From an uncultured bacterium (GTDB lineage: Bacteria > Cyanobacteriota > Vampirovibrionia > Gastranaerophilales > Gastranaerophilaceae): a stretch of DNA of 58,455 nt. The number at the start of each line of letters is the position of its first letter. Within the stretch, counting starts at the first letter, position 1. The notes under the pieces were generated by a model. It was not told the origin of the DNA, did no database searches, and worked only from the letters and a program-made list of their open reading frames with translations. The DNA is taken from assembly GCA_902760645.1 (NCBI GenBank), contig CACWHC010000018.1:1-58455 (forward strand). Direction: 5' to 3'. Below, piece by piece: positions 17,452 through 24,840 of the stretch. The position numbers were made by a program, and so were the translations under genes.

Positions 17452-17465
17452 TTAATTGGTAAAGT
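17437..17465 (+). promoter_or_regulatory. Predicted promoter at toxin 3' end
   Basis: TTGCAA (17437-17442, inside the last codons of the muramidase fragment), 17-base spacer, TAAAGT (17460-17465). Here the promoter still sits inside a recognisable hydrolase remnant, which explains why it survives in the scars. Confidence 0.45.
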
Positions 17466-17483
17466 AATAATACTGGAGTGGAA

Positions 17484-19019
17484 ATGAAGAAGTATTTAAA
17501 TTTACCAAAACTTTTTTTATTAATATTAGTAGTCTTATTTAGTGTTTCACCGTGTGTTTATTCAAAAGAATTAAGCGGTAGGTTTATAAAGCTCAAATCA
17601 GAAAAATATAATTATATATATGCTGATTATACGGAATTGAAAGATGGACGGTTGTTAATCTCAAAAGGAACAACAAAGTTTCAGATATATAATCCAAAGA
17701 CAAATAAGTTTGAGAAAGTAACTCAGCCAAAGTATGGACATACGTTTGTAAAACCGGTTTTACTAAAAGATGGGCGAGTGTTTCTTCCCGGATACGGTAA
17801 AAATTATATTGAATCACGTAGTAGTCTTGTAATATGGAAAGAACCCTATGAAGATTGTGAGTTTTCATATATTTATAATCCCATAACAGATACATATACA
17901 AAATCTTCAAAGATGCTGGATTATAGCCCAATAAATGCAAGTGTGTTGTTGCCGGATGGCAGAGTATTTTTTGTTCATGGGCGGCCGGATAGAAATAGTA
18001 AATCTTATACATATGCTGAAATATATAACCCAAAAACCGATAGTTTTGAGTCAGCCGGAGAGTCTTCAATAAATGTGGAAGAAACGATAGTAAGAGTTGG
18101 GGATGAAGTATATTCGAAAGAGGAATATGAGTACAATTTGTATAAAGAAGCGAAGGAAAAGAAAGCCGAAGAAAAGAAGAAACGAATAGCTGAAATGTAT
18201 AAATACGCTGAAAATGATTTAAGGAATAAATTAAATAAAAAGTTATATGATGATGAAGAGAAACCTAAAGAAGAACCAAAGCAAGCATCAGTGTCTGAGA
18301 TAAAACCTGTATATGAAAAGAGAGAACTCCAAGATAATTCAAAAGATGCAATTTTATTACCAAATGGGGAAGTATTAATTGTATGGAACACTTATGCTGT
18401 CGCAGAAATATATAATCCCACTAAAGGGGATTTTCGAAGAATTTATTGGCCAAAAAGAAAAGATTATAATCCAATTCCTTATTATATATGTAACGGACAA
18501 TACATGTTTGTTTGGCGAGATAAAAAAATAGTAAAAATATATAATCCTGTAACGGAGCAAATAAGACAATTGGATGTACCTGCTGATAATAAAATGTTTG
18601 CTGGTATTGCAGAAGAATATAATCTTTCAAATTCAAATATGTTGTTTATAAGCAATTTTGATGACCATGCTATTTTATATGATGCAGAAAGTGAAAAATT
18701 TATAGATATGGATGTAAAGTTGAGGGATTGGGCTGATTCATCATTTTTACTATTAAATAACAATCAATTATTAACTTATGGTGGAGATTTCCCGACATAT
18801 TCAGGCGGTGCTCCGTATAGACGGAAAATGAAAGTATTTAATATAAAAACTAAAAAACTAAAGAAAGTAGGTTATTCCCCAATTTTTCATAATCCCATTG
18901 AATTTATTAAGTTAAATAATGGGAACCTGCTTTTAGAAACACATGTCTGTGATACTATAAACGGTCCGTGCTATTCCGTATTTTATTTGTATAAAGTGAA
19001 ATCAAAAAAGAATAGATAA
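17484..19019 (+). CDS. Secreted Kelch-like beta-propeller protein, copy 2
   Basis: 511 residues from ATG 17484 (CTGGAG at -10; the in-frame GTG at 17478 lies too close to it). Signal peptide LFLLILVVLFSVSPCVYS, then KELSGRF as in copy 1. Blades follow LKDGRLLISKG...FQIYNPKTNKFE, LKDGRVFLPGYG...SYIYNPITDTYT, LPDGRVFFVHGR...AEIYNPKTDSFE. A long Lys/Glu coiled-coil insert (about residues 215-275, KEAKEKKAEEKKKRIAEM) breaks the propeller, at a position comparable to the Pro/Lys insert of copy 1. Later blades include AEIYNPTKGDF and MKVFNIKTKKLK. Position: directly after the M15/muramidase payload remnants. Periplasmic or surface location is likely. Confidence 0.65.
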   Translation: MKKYLNLPKLFLLILVVLFSVSPCVYSKELSGRFIKLKSEKYNYIYADYTELKDGRLLISKGTTKFQIYNPKTNKFEKVTQPKYGHTFVKPVLLKDGRVFLPGYGKNYIESRSSLVIWKEPYEDCEFSYIYNPITDTYTKSSKMLDYSPINASVLLPDGRVFFVHGRPDRNSKSYTYAEIYNPKTDSFESAGESSINVEETIVRVGDEVYSKEEYEYNLYKEAKEKKAEEKKKRIAEMYKYAENDLRNKLNKKLYDDEEKPKEEPKQASVSEIKPVYEKRELQDNSKDAILLPNGEVLIVWNTYAVAEIYNPTKGDFRRIYWPKRKDYNPIPYYICNGQYMFVWRDKKIVKIYNPVTEQIRQLDVPADNKMFAGIAEEYNLSNSNMLFISNFDDHAILYDAESEKFIDMDVKLRDWADSSFLLLNNNQLLTYGGDFPTYSGGAPYRRKMKVFNIKTKKLKKVGYSPIFHNPIEFIKLNNGNLLLETHVCDTINGPCYSVFYLYKVKSKKNR

Positions 19020-19044
19020 AAGTAATAATTAAATTAAGTCTAAA

Positions 19045-19076
19045 AGTGCAATGGTTAAGTAATCATTGTGCTTTTT
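19045..19076 (+). terminator. Terminator before second lipase-like gene
   Basis: AGTGCAATG (19045-19053) pairs with CATTGTGCT (19064-19072, G-U allowed), then TTTTT. It has the same place and spacing relative to AAAAAGGAGGTTAAAA-ATG as the hairpins before the 15-codon scars. Confidence 0.65.
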
Positions 19077-19109
19077 GTGTTACTCATTAAAAGAAAAAGG
19101 AGGTTAAAA

Positions 19110-20570
19110 ATGAGTGAAGAAATTGATAAACAAGAAAAATTACCGCAAGATGATACTTTTGCACAAATGTCTTTATTTGCAACAGTATTAACTATGTCTA
19201 AGGGTGAGCTTGATGATTATCTTGATAAAAAAATATTTTCTAAAAAAAGAATTTTAAATTTGAAAAAACAAGGTATAAACATTGATGAACAAAACTTTAG
19301 AGATAATCTAGAAAAACTTATTGAGGGCAAAGTGGTAACAATCAATGATTCCAAATATAAAGTAGCAAAGATAGAACACGATAATAGTGGTTTACAAGTG
19401 ATAGTATTTGAATGCGTTGAGTCATCAAATTCAATGGTGAAACAAGGTGAAAGTGTTTTTGCAATAGGCGGTTCTTATACATTTTATAAATTTTTAAATA
19501 ATCCCGTAGAATGGAAACGAGATTGGGTAGATAGTGATGCAAGGACAGGATTAGGTCATTATCCGAAACAGTTTAAACCTGCCCAAAAAATTTTGACGGA
19601 TTATAAAGAGAAATACAACATAAAATACATTACAGGTTTTTCGTTAGGTGCAATAATAGGTGGAATGTCAGCAGCATTGCCTAAAAATAGAGATTTAAAA
19701 GCGTATTTATATAATGGCGGTTTGCCTGTTAATATGCTTGAATTATTAAAACACAGGCATCTTGTAGAGCAAAATCCTGACTTATCAAATATACAAACTT
19801 TTCTTAGTCAAAAAGAAGTATTAACATATTTGATTTCAGTAGAAAACGGTTCAGACATATATTTGTCCAATATAGAGAATGAAAATATAGTTGGACACGA
19901 TATATATTTTCATTTAGGTTTAGGTGGTTCAAATTATTCTAAAGTGACACAACAAGGGTTATTGGATATATATGGCTTTAAATCTTCTGTATCAGAAAAC
20001 GATAATGGTTTTGGTATTCAATATAATGTACCCATGGACGTGAATAAGCCGTACAAGAAAAACAAATCTGAAATTCCAGATAATGAAGTAAATGTATCAG
20101 ATAAACATGTAATAAAAGAGCAACCTCCCAAAAATAAATCAAAAATAAAATCATTAGAATATTTGCATAATGATGAAACTGATAAAAATGAAGCAGAGAA
20201 ATCCGAAAATGACTTGTTTGAAAATACTGAATCAGATTCAAATTATCCTGCTGAATCTAATGAAGAAAAATCGTATAATGCTGAAGATTTGCAAGGTAGT
20301 GCTGATAGTACCTCCAAAACGATAAATGCAGGCAGAAATATTCCACTTTCAGAGTGGAGTTCTGAGGTATTAGATAACGGGGATAAGGTAAGCAGAATGC
20401 AATATAACGACCCTGATTACGGATTTCCCGTAACGTGGGAAATAAGAGAGAAAAAGAAAAAGTACCCTCCGTCATATTTTGAATTGTATGAGGTAGTGGA
20501 GGATATAGTAGTATCCCTGTTGGATGATTTCATACGCTTTATGGGATACGAGGAAGTACATAAATTGTAA
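19110..20570 (+). CDS. Lipase-like payload with intact constant C-terminal domain
   Basis: 486 residues from ATG 19110 (AAAAAGGAGG upstream). Residues 1-~130 are charged. The hydrolase region has AIGGSYTFYKF, then the nucleophile elbow GFSLG (Gly176-Gly180, Ser178), IIGGMSAAL and AYLYNGGLPVN, close to the paralogue at 10721. After PYKKNKSEI comes a Ser/Glu/Asn-rich linker (about residues 325-410) and then the ~75-residue constant domain: LSEWSSEVLDNGDKVSR, PDYGFPVTWEIREKKKK, YPPSYFELYEVVEDIVVSLL, DDFIRFMGYEEVHKL. The same domain is broken in the 9383 gene and reduced to a relic after the 10721 gene. It stands 15 bases before the baseplate plug gene. I infer a virion-associated or tail-docked effector; no signal peptide is present. 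Confidence 0.65.
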   Translation: MSEEIDKQEKLPQDDTFAQMSLFATVLTMSKGELDDYLDKKIFSKKRILNLKKQGINIDEQNFRDNLEKLIEGKVVTINDSKYKVAKIEHDNSGLQVIVFECVESSNSMVKQGESVFAIGGSYTFYKFLNNPVEWKRDWVDSDARTGLGHYPKQFKPAQKILTDYKEKYNIKYITGFSLGAIIGGMSAALPKNRDLKAYLYNGGLPVNMLELLKHRHLVEQNPDLSNIQTFLSQKEVLTYLISVENGSDIYLSNIENENIVGHDIYFHLGLGGSNYSKVTQQGLLDIYGFKSSVSENDNGFGIQYNVPMDVNKPYKKNKSEIPDNEVNVSDKHVIKEQPPKNKSKIKSLEYLHNDETDKNEAEKSENDLFENTESDSNYPAESNEEKSYNAEDLQGSADSTSKTINAGRNIPLSEWSSEVLDNGDKVSRMQYNDPDYGFPVTWEIREKKKKYPPSYFELYEVVEDIVVSLLDDFIRFMGYEEVHKL

Positions 20571-20585
20571 GAAAGAGGTGTAAAA

Positions 20586-20930
20586 ATGAAACAATTTAGC
20601 TTGCCTGGCTTGCGTGATACAACGCAAGCTTTTTGTTCGTATGTTTTTGGCAAAAAGACATACAGATTTGTCTTTACCTGGTGTGAAGAGTTTGTAATTG
20701 TTGATATGTATTTTATTAGTGATGGCGAAAATAATTACATATTGCATGGTTACCCTTTGGTACCGGATTCGGACTTAATTAGCCGCGTTAAAAATGATGA
20801 TGTGATTTCCGGTGCTTTGTTTGTAAAAAACAAGTACGGTAAAGATTTCGATATTACAAGAAATAATTTTGATTCAGATTTTGAGCTTGTTTACTATGAT
20901 AAAGCTGAAATTAGTGTTCTGGGAGGTTAA
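20586..20930 (+). CDS. Baseplate plug protein (Pam3 gp18-like)
   Basis: 114 residues. The pattern (FCSYVFGKKTYRFVFTWCEE near the start, PLVPDSDLISRV, a GALFVKNK strand and the ending FDSDFELVYYDKAE) is that of the small plug proteins annotated in the cyanophage Pam3-type simple baseplate family. It would close the tube above the spike. It opens the baseplate module, and the hub gene starts one base after its stop codon. Ribosome site AAAGAGGTG. Confidence 0.65.
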   Translation: MKQFSLPGLRDTTQAFCSYVFGKKTYRFVFTWCEEFVIVDMYFISDGENNYILHGYPLVPDSDLISRVKNDDVISGALFVKNKYGKDFDITRNNFDSDFELVYYDKAEISVLGG

Positions 20931-20931
20931 A

Positions 20932-21759
20932 ATGTCCGGTAATTTAAAATTTAATTTAATCTTTAGGGTTCCTGAAGCTGATATTTGTATCAAAAATTCT
21001 GATGTTGATTTTGTTTATTATAAATCATCTGAAATAAGTGCAAATTACGCTAATTTTATTTTGTGGAATTTAGATGAAATTTCTTATCGCGAACTTTTTC
21101 ATAAGAGTTTTTGGGTAAATGTTTTTTCGCAATATTCAGATGAACCGGAAATACCTGTATTTAGCGGCTATATCGATTTAAAATCTGTTGAACGCAAGAT
21201 GTACGAGTTCAGTCCGGATTATGATGATGTCCCGACTCCCGATATGTTTACAAAGTTCAGACTCATTGACAGCAAGAATATTTATGAAGATTTGGTCGTA
21301 AATAAGGATTATAGAGAACCGATAAGTTCAATGCAGATTATAAAGGATTGTACGGATTTAATAGGAGTTGATAATGTGGTTATAACTGCTGATATTCCCA
21401 ACAAAACTTATAATAAATTTAAAGCATTAGGACATCCCCATAAGGTTATTTATGAGATTTGTAAATCATTAAAAGTACCTGTAAGTATTACGGATAATGT
21501 CGTTTATATCGGCAATCCTGATGAAAATCTTGCAGATGGCACTATTCAAAATTTTAATTATACTAATTCGTTGGAGCCGCAATACCAGGGTAATAATGAA
21601 GCTTTGATTATTACTGATTTCTGTCCGCAGGTTAATCCTAATAATTTTGTAAAATGTGAATTTGAAAAAATGCAGGGTCTGTTCCCTGTGAAATCGATTT
21701 ATTCTGTAGGTAATACATACAGGACGTTGTGTACTTCAAAAATAAGGATAGGTGTATAA
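20932..21759 (+). CDS. Baseplate hub protein
   Basis: 275 residues from ATG 20932 (GGGAGGTTAAA upstream). The order of beta domains, with EISANYANFILWNLDEISYRE early, IPVFSGYIDLKS and a helix-containing middle KFKALGHPHKVIYEICKSL, then a YRTLCTSKIRI end, fits gp27/gp44-like hub proteins that adapt the tube to the spike. Its place between plug and spike supports this. It overlaps no neighbour; the spike gene begins three bases after its stop. Confidence 0.6.
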   Translation: MSGNLKFNLIFRVPEADICIKNSDVDFVYYKSSEISANYANFILWNLDEISYRELFHKSFWVNVFSQYSDEPEIPVFSGYIDLKSVERKMYEFSPDYDDVPTPDMFTKFRLIDSKNIYEDLVVNKDYREPISSMQIIKDCTDLIGVDNVVITADIPNKTYNKFKALGHPHKVIYEICKSLKVPVSITDNVVYIGNPDENLADGTIQNFNYTNSLEPQYQGNNEALIITDFCPQVNPNNFVKCEFEKMQGLFPVKSIYSVGNTYRTLCTSKIRIGV

Positions 21760-21761
21760 AC

Positions 21762-22331
21762 ATGACAAATAAATTTACAGAAAAAATGTATAATGTGACG
21801 CAAGGTATATCTCAACGGGTTTTCGTCGAAAAACCTTGCAAAGTAATTAAGGTGTATTCGTCGCAGTACTGCGTTGATGTCGAATATTATTCAAAAAACA
21901 AAAAAAATGTATTGTTGAAAGTTCCCATCAAACATTTGCAGACGCAGAATGCATATGTATATCTGGGTGTAAATATTGGGGATTGCGGGACTGTACGCTT
22001 TTTGGATGATGATGTTTCCGGATATTTGGAGAAGTCTGAACTTGAAAGTTCCGAAATAAGGACTCACAATATAAATGACAGTTTGTTTACTCTTGGGTTT
22101 TATCCAAATAGTGAGCATTATTTATTTCCTGAGGGGCAGCTTGTAATTGGTACTAAAAATGGCTGTATGATTAGACTTACCGATGATAATATACTGATTT
22201 CCGGTGGGAATATTGTCCTCAATTCAGGTAATTTAACGATAGGCTCAAATACTACGATTGATGGTAAAAATTTTTTGGCACATTGTCACAGCGGCGGACA
22301 TGATGGTAATCCGACAGGCGGGGTAATTTAA
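21762..22331 (+). CDS. Baseplate spike protein (gp138/gpV-like)
   Basis: 189 residues from ATG 21762; the longer reading from 21729 overlaps the hub gene. The N-terminal OB-fold-like part (VFVEKPCKVIKVYSSQYCVDV; VPIKHLQTQNAYVYLGVNIGDCGTVRF) matches Gp138 N-terminal-type spike proteins. The C-terminal repeats (DDNILISGGNIVLNSGNLTIG) form a beta-helix-like needle, and the end HCHSGGHDGNPTGGVI is the characteristic His/Gly tip, likely metal-binding. It would pierce the outer membrane on contraction. Confidence 0.78.
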   Translation: MTNKFTEKMYNVTQGISQRVFVEKPCKVIKVYSSQYCVDVEYYSKNKKNVLLKVPIKHLQTQNAYVYLGVNIGDCGTVRFLDDDVSGYLEKSELESSEIRTHNINDSLFTLGFYPNSEHYLFPEGQLVIGTKNGCMIRLTDDNILISGGNIVLNSGNLTIGSNTTIDGKNFLAHCHSGGHDGNPTGGVI

Positions 22332-22349
22332 TACTAAAAAGGAGAAGTT

Positions 22350-22727
22350 ATGATTTATGATACAAAAAATGTCCAGGTCGTTTGGCGTGGACAAACTTTA
22401 AGCGGTTTTGGACACACAAAAATAAATATATCTCAAGGCTCTGTACCCAGTATGGAGCTTGTTTTCGGTATATTTGGCGAATTTTTCAATTGCCCTCTGT
22501 TAGGCAGATATTGGTCTGTAAAAAGTGCGTTTCTTCCTAATAGTGCGGCTTACAGAATGTTAGAAAATGATAATTTGGCACGAACACAGGGTACTTTGGT
22601 TATTCGTGATTTAAATCTTGGGACAAGTGATATCTTTTATAATTGTTTTATTTCGTCTATAGGGGATAAAAAAGATTCTGATTCCAGGATTGTTATATGG
22701 ACCTGTGCAAAACGTAATTTAATGTAA
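22350..22727 (+). CDS. Tube-like protein in baseplate module
   Basis: 125 residues, paralogous to the tail tube protein at 2807 (YDTKNVQVVWRGQTLSGFG; GTLVIRDLNLGTSDIFYNCF). Tube proteins and baseplate tube initiators share a fold in T4-like phages (gp19 versus gp48/gp54), so this copy, lying between spike and gp25, is plausibly the tube initiator that docks the tube to the hub. An alternative is an ancestral tube gene left after the sheath-tube pair was acquired. Ribosome site AAAAAGGAGAAG. Confidence 0.6.
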   Translation: MIYDTKNVQVVWRGQTLSGFGHTKINISQGSVPSMELVFGIFGEFFNCPLLGRYWSVKSAFLPNSAAYRMLENDNLARTQGTLVIRDLNLGTSDIFYNCFISSIGDKKDSDSRIVIWTCAKRNLM

Positions 22728-22741
22728 TAAGGAGTAAAATT

Positions 22742-23089
22742 ATGATTGATATATTAAGTGATGGTAAAAATTTCACAATGCAAGACGGGGATTTTGCTGT
22801 GGTTGAAGGTGTAGAAAAAGTAAAGCAGCATATTATTACGGCTTTGAATACATTTTATTCCGACTGGATTATAGACAAAGAAAAGGGAATCGATTTTGTC
22901 AATGGTTTGCGGAATACGGATTTGTTAGATGCAGATATTCATAAGCAGATTTTAGAAATAAAAGATGTGCTTGGAATAAGTTATTTCAGGCTTTCATATA
23001 ATACATCAACGCATACGGTTGAAATATCAGCTAATATACAAACGGAGTACGGTGATATTTCGATTAATGATGCTTTGGGTAACAGGTAA
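22742..23089 (+). CDS. Baseplate wedge protein, gp25-like
   Basis: 115 residues with the GPW/gp25 signature: MQDGDFAVVEGVEKVKQHII, then LNTFYSDWIIDKEKGIDFV, EIKDVLGI and the C-terminal IQTEYGDISI. This protein nucleates sheath assembly on the wedge. It is followed by baseplate J #2 as in most contractile systems. Confidence 0.85.
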   Translation: MIDILSDGKNFTMQDGDFAVVEGVEKVKQHIITALNTFYSDWIIDKEKGIDFVNGLRNTDLLDADIHKQILEIKDVLGISYFRLSYNTSTHTVEISANIQTEYGDISINDALGNR

Positions 23090-23102
23090 TAGTGGGGGTG
23101 TT

Positions 23103-24260
23103 ATGGATATAAAAAATGATGTTATCATTTCAGAAACAAAAGAGGATATTGTTTCTGTCTATGAAGATGCTTTAAAATTGAAGTACGGTGCTAATTTCAG
23201 GATAAAAAAAGATGGAATTTTATATTCAATTATTAATTTAGCTGTTGAGTCCGAACTAGAACTTCAAGATAATATTATGAAGATTGCAGATAGTTTTAAT
23301 CCTCATGCAGTTACAGGATTCAGACAGGATGCGATGTATGAAAGACTTGGGATATACAGACTGGCTCCTGTATCGACTAAATTTTTTAAAAATATAATTT
23401 CTGATTTTGTTTGTTCGGTAAAAGCAGGTGAAATTTGTATTCGATCATCTTCAAACGGAAAAGAATTTTTTAATGTAAATAGTTTTACTACTGATATATC
23501 AGGTGTTACCCAAGTAGAATTTAAGGCGGTAGAATGCGGATTGGTAGAAGTATCTGCTTGCGATGTTTTTAATATCGTATATGCTCCGACAGGTATATCT
23601 GCAGTAAGTGAAAGTCCTGCTGTTAATATTTCGTTTGGTTCTGATAAAGAAACTGATGAAGATTATAAAAAACGCTATCAGGATTTAAAATTTCTAAATG
23701 CAAGAGCGACTTATTCCGCGAATATTTCCAATTTAAAAAAATATACACATGAACATATAAAAATATTTGATAAAAACACTAAACGTTCCTTGGATGAGGG
23801 AGTTGTGGAAATTATCGCAAAGTATGATGTAAGTGATATCCAATTCGCTTCTGCTATCGCAAATACTTTTGGTACAGGTATTTTATTTGTGGGTACTACC
23901 GAAGTTATACTTAATGATATTGCCGGTTCGACCTATACTGTCAGGTTTACAAAGGCTCAGGATGTTCCTGTTGTAATCAAATTAGTGCTAAGGTTAATGA
24001 CCGGGTATTTATTTGAGGAAATAAGAAATATTGCACAGGCTAAAATTATGCAATATTTAGAAGATAAATATACATTAGGCAGTGTTATTTATGCAAACGA
24101 ATTAATAATTCCTGTCTTACAAATTGATGGTGTTGAAACAGTTACCGATATCCAAATAAAACGTGAAAATGACGAATCTTATTCTCAAACCATTAATTTA
24201 TCAGATTATGAATTACCAGTATTTACTGCCCAAAATATCCAGATTTTAGAGGAGGTGTAA
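23103..24260 (+). CDS. Baseplate J-like wedge protein, copy 2
   Basis: 385 residues from ATG 23103 after AGTGGGGGTG; a longer reading from 23019 overlaps gp25 and is rejected. Baseplate J features: SIINLAVESELELQDNIMKI, ERLGIYRLAPVS, an early beta domain (FVCSVKAGEICIRSSSNGKE), NISFGSDKETDEDYKKRYQ and the C-terminal TYTVRFTKAQDVPVVIKLVL with VIYANELIIPVLQIDGVETV. It has the standard position after gp25. Homologous to 4175-5341. Confidence 0.82.
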   Translation: MDIKNDVIISETKEDIVSVYEDALKLKYGANFRIKKDGILYSIINLAVESELELQDNIMKIADSFNPHAVTGFRQDAMYERLGIYRLAPVSTKFFKNIISDFVCSVKAGEICIRSSSNGKEFFNVNSFTTDISGVTQVEFKAVECGLVEVSACDVFNIVYAPTGISAVSESPAVNISFGSDKETDEDYKKRYQDLKFLNARATYSANISNLKKYTHEHIKIFDKNTKRSLDEGVVEIIAKYDVSDIQFASAIANTFGTGILFVGTTEVILNDIAGSTYTVRFTKAQDVPVVIKLVLRLMTGYLFEEIRNIAQAKIMQYLEDKYTLGSVIYANELIIPVLQIDGVETVTDIQIKRENDESYSQTINLSDYELPVFTAQNIQILEEV

Positions 24261-24261
24261 A

Positions 24262-24840
24262 TTGAAAACCATAAAATACGATAAAGAAATTTTGAATTGC
24301 GTAATTCCGTATATGCGAAATAATGAAGATTTAGTTTATCTTTTAAAAATTATTGGCGAAAGATTTTTAAAGTTACAAAAAATTATAGAGTATCTTCTAA
24401 GTTCGTATAATATTCGAATGGCAAAAGGACAATTTTTGGATTTTGCCGGAATGGAAGTAGATGCGGCCCGGGATGAGGCGGATATGGATTCATTTATATG
24501 TGCAAACAGTCCGGATATCAATGTTGAAAAGAGATTTTATTTCTTGTCTTCCGGTTTAAATCCTATTCAAATCATTTCTCTTTCCGATAATGAATATTTG
24601 AGTAAAATTTTAGCAAAAATTTCCATGAATATGGCACAGCCAAATATTATAAATGTGATTGATATTGTAAAAGCTGTTACTAATGCGGATGATGTTTTAG
24701 TTATTCCGGATGATAATGCGAGCCTGAAAATCATTATTACCGGAGAGCAGCTCTTTCTAACAGCAAATACAGTTAATTACGTTAGACAGTTTATATTAGG
24801 AAATGGTATTTATTTAAAGGAGGTAAAAGTAAATGAGTAA
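24262..24840 (+). CDS. Baseplate/tail protein, gp8-like (DUF2612/DUF2313 type)
   Basis: 192 residues from a TTG start with AGAGGAGGTG in front, one base after the stop of baseplate J. The segment SSYNIRMAKGQFLDFAGMEV followed by AARDEADMD resembles the GxxLDxxGxxxGxxR core of DUF2612/YmfQ-type proteins, which link wedge to fibre. It overlaps the fibre gene by 8 bases, indicating translational coupling. Confidence 0.6.
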   Translation: MKTIKYDKEILNCVIPYMRNNEDLVYLLKIIGERFLKLQKIIEYLLSSYNIRMAKGQFLDFAGMEVDAARDEADMDSFICANSPDINVEKRFYFLSSGLNPIQIISLSDNEYLSKILAKISMNMAQPNIINVIDIVKAVTNADDVLVIPDDNASLKIIITGEQLFLTANTVNYVRQFILGNGIYLKEVKVNE

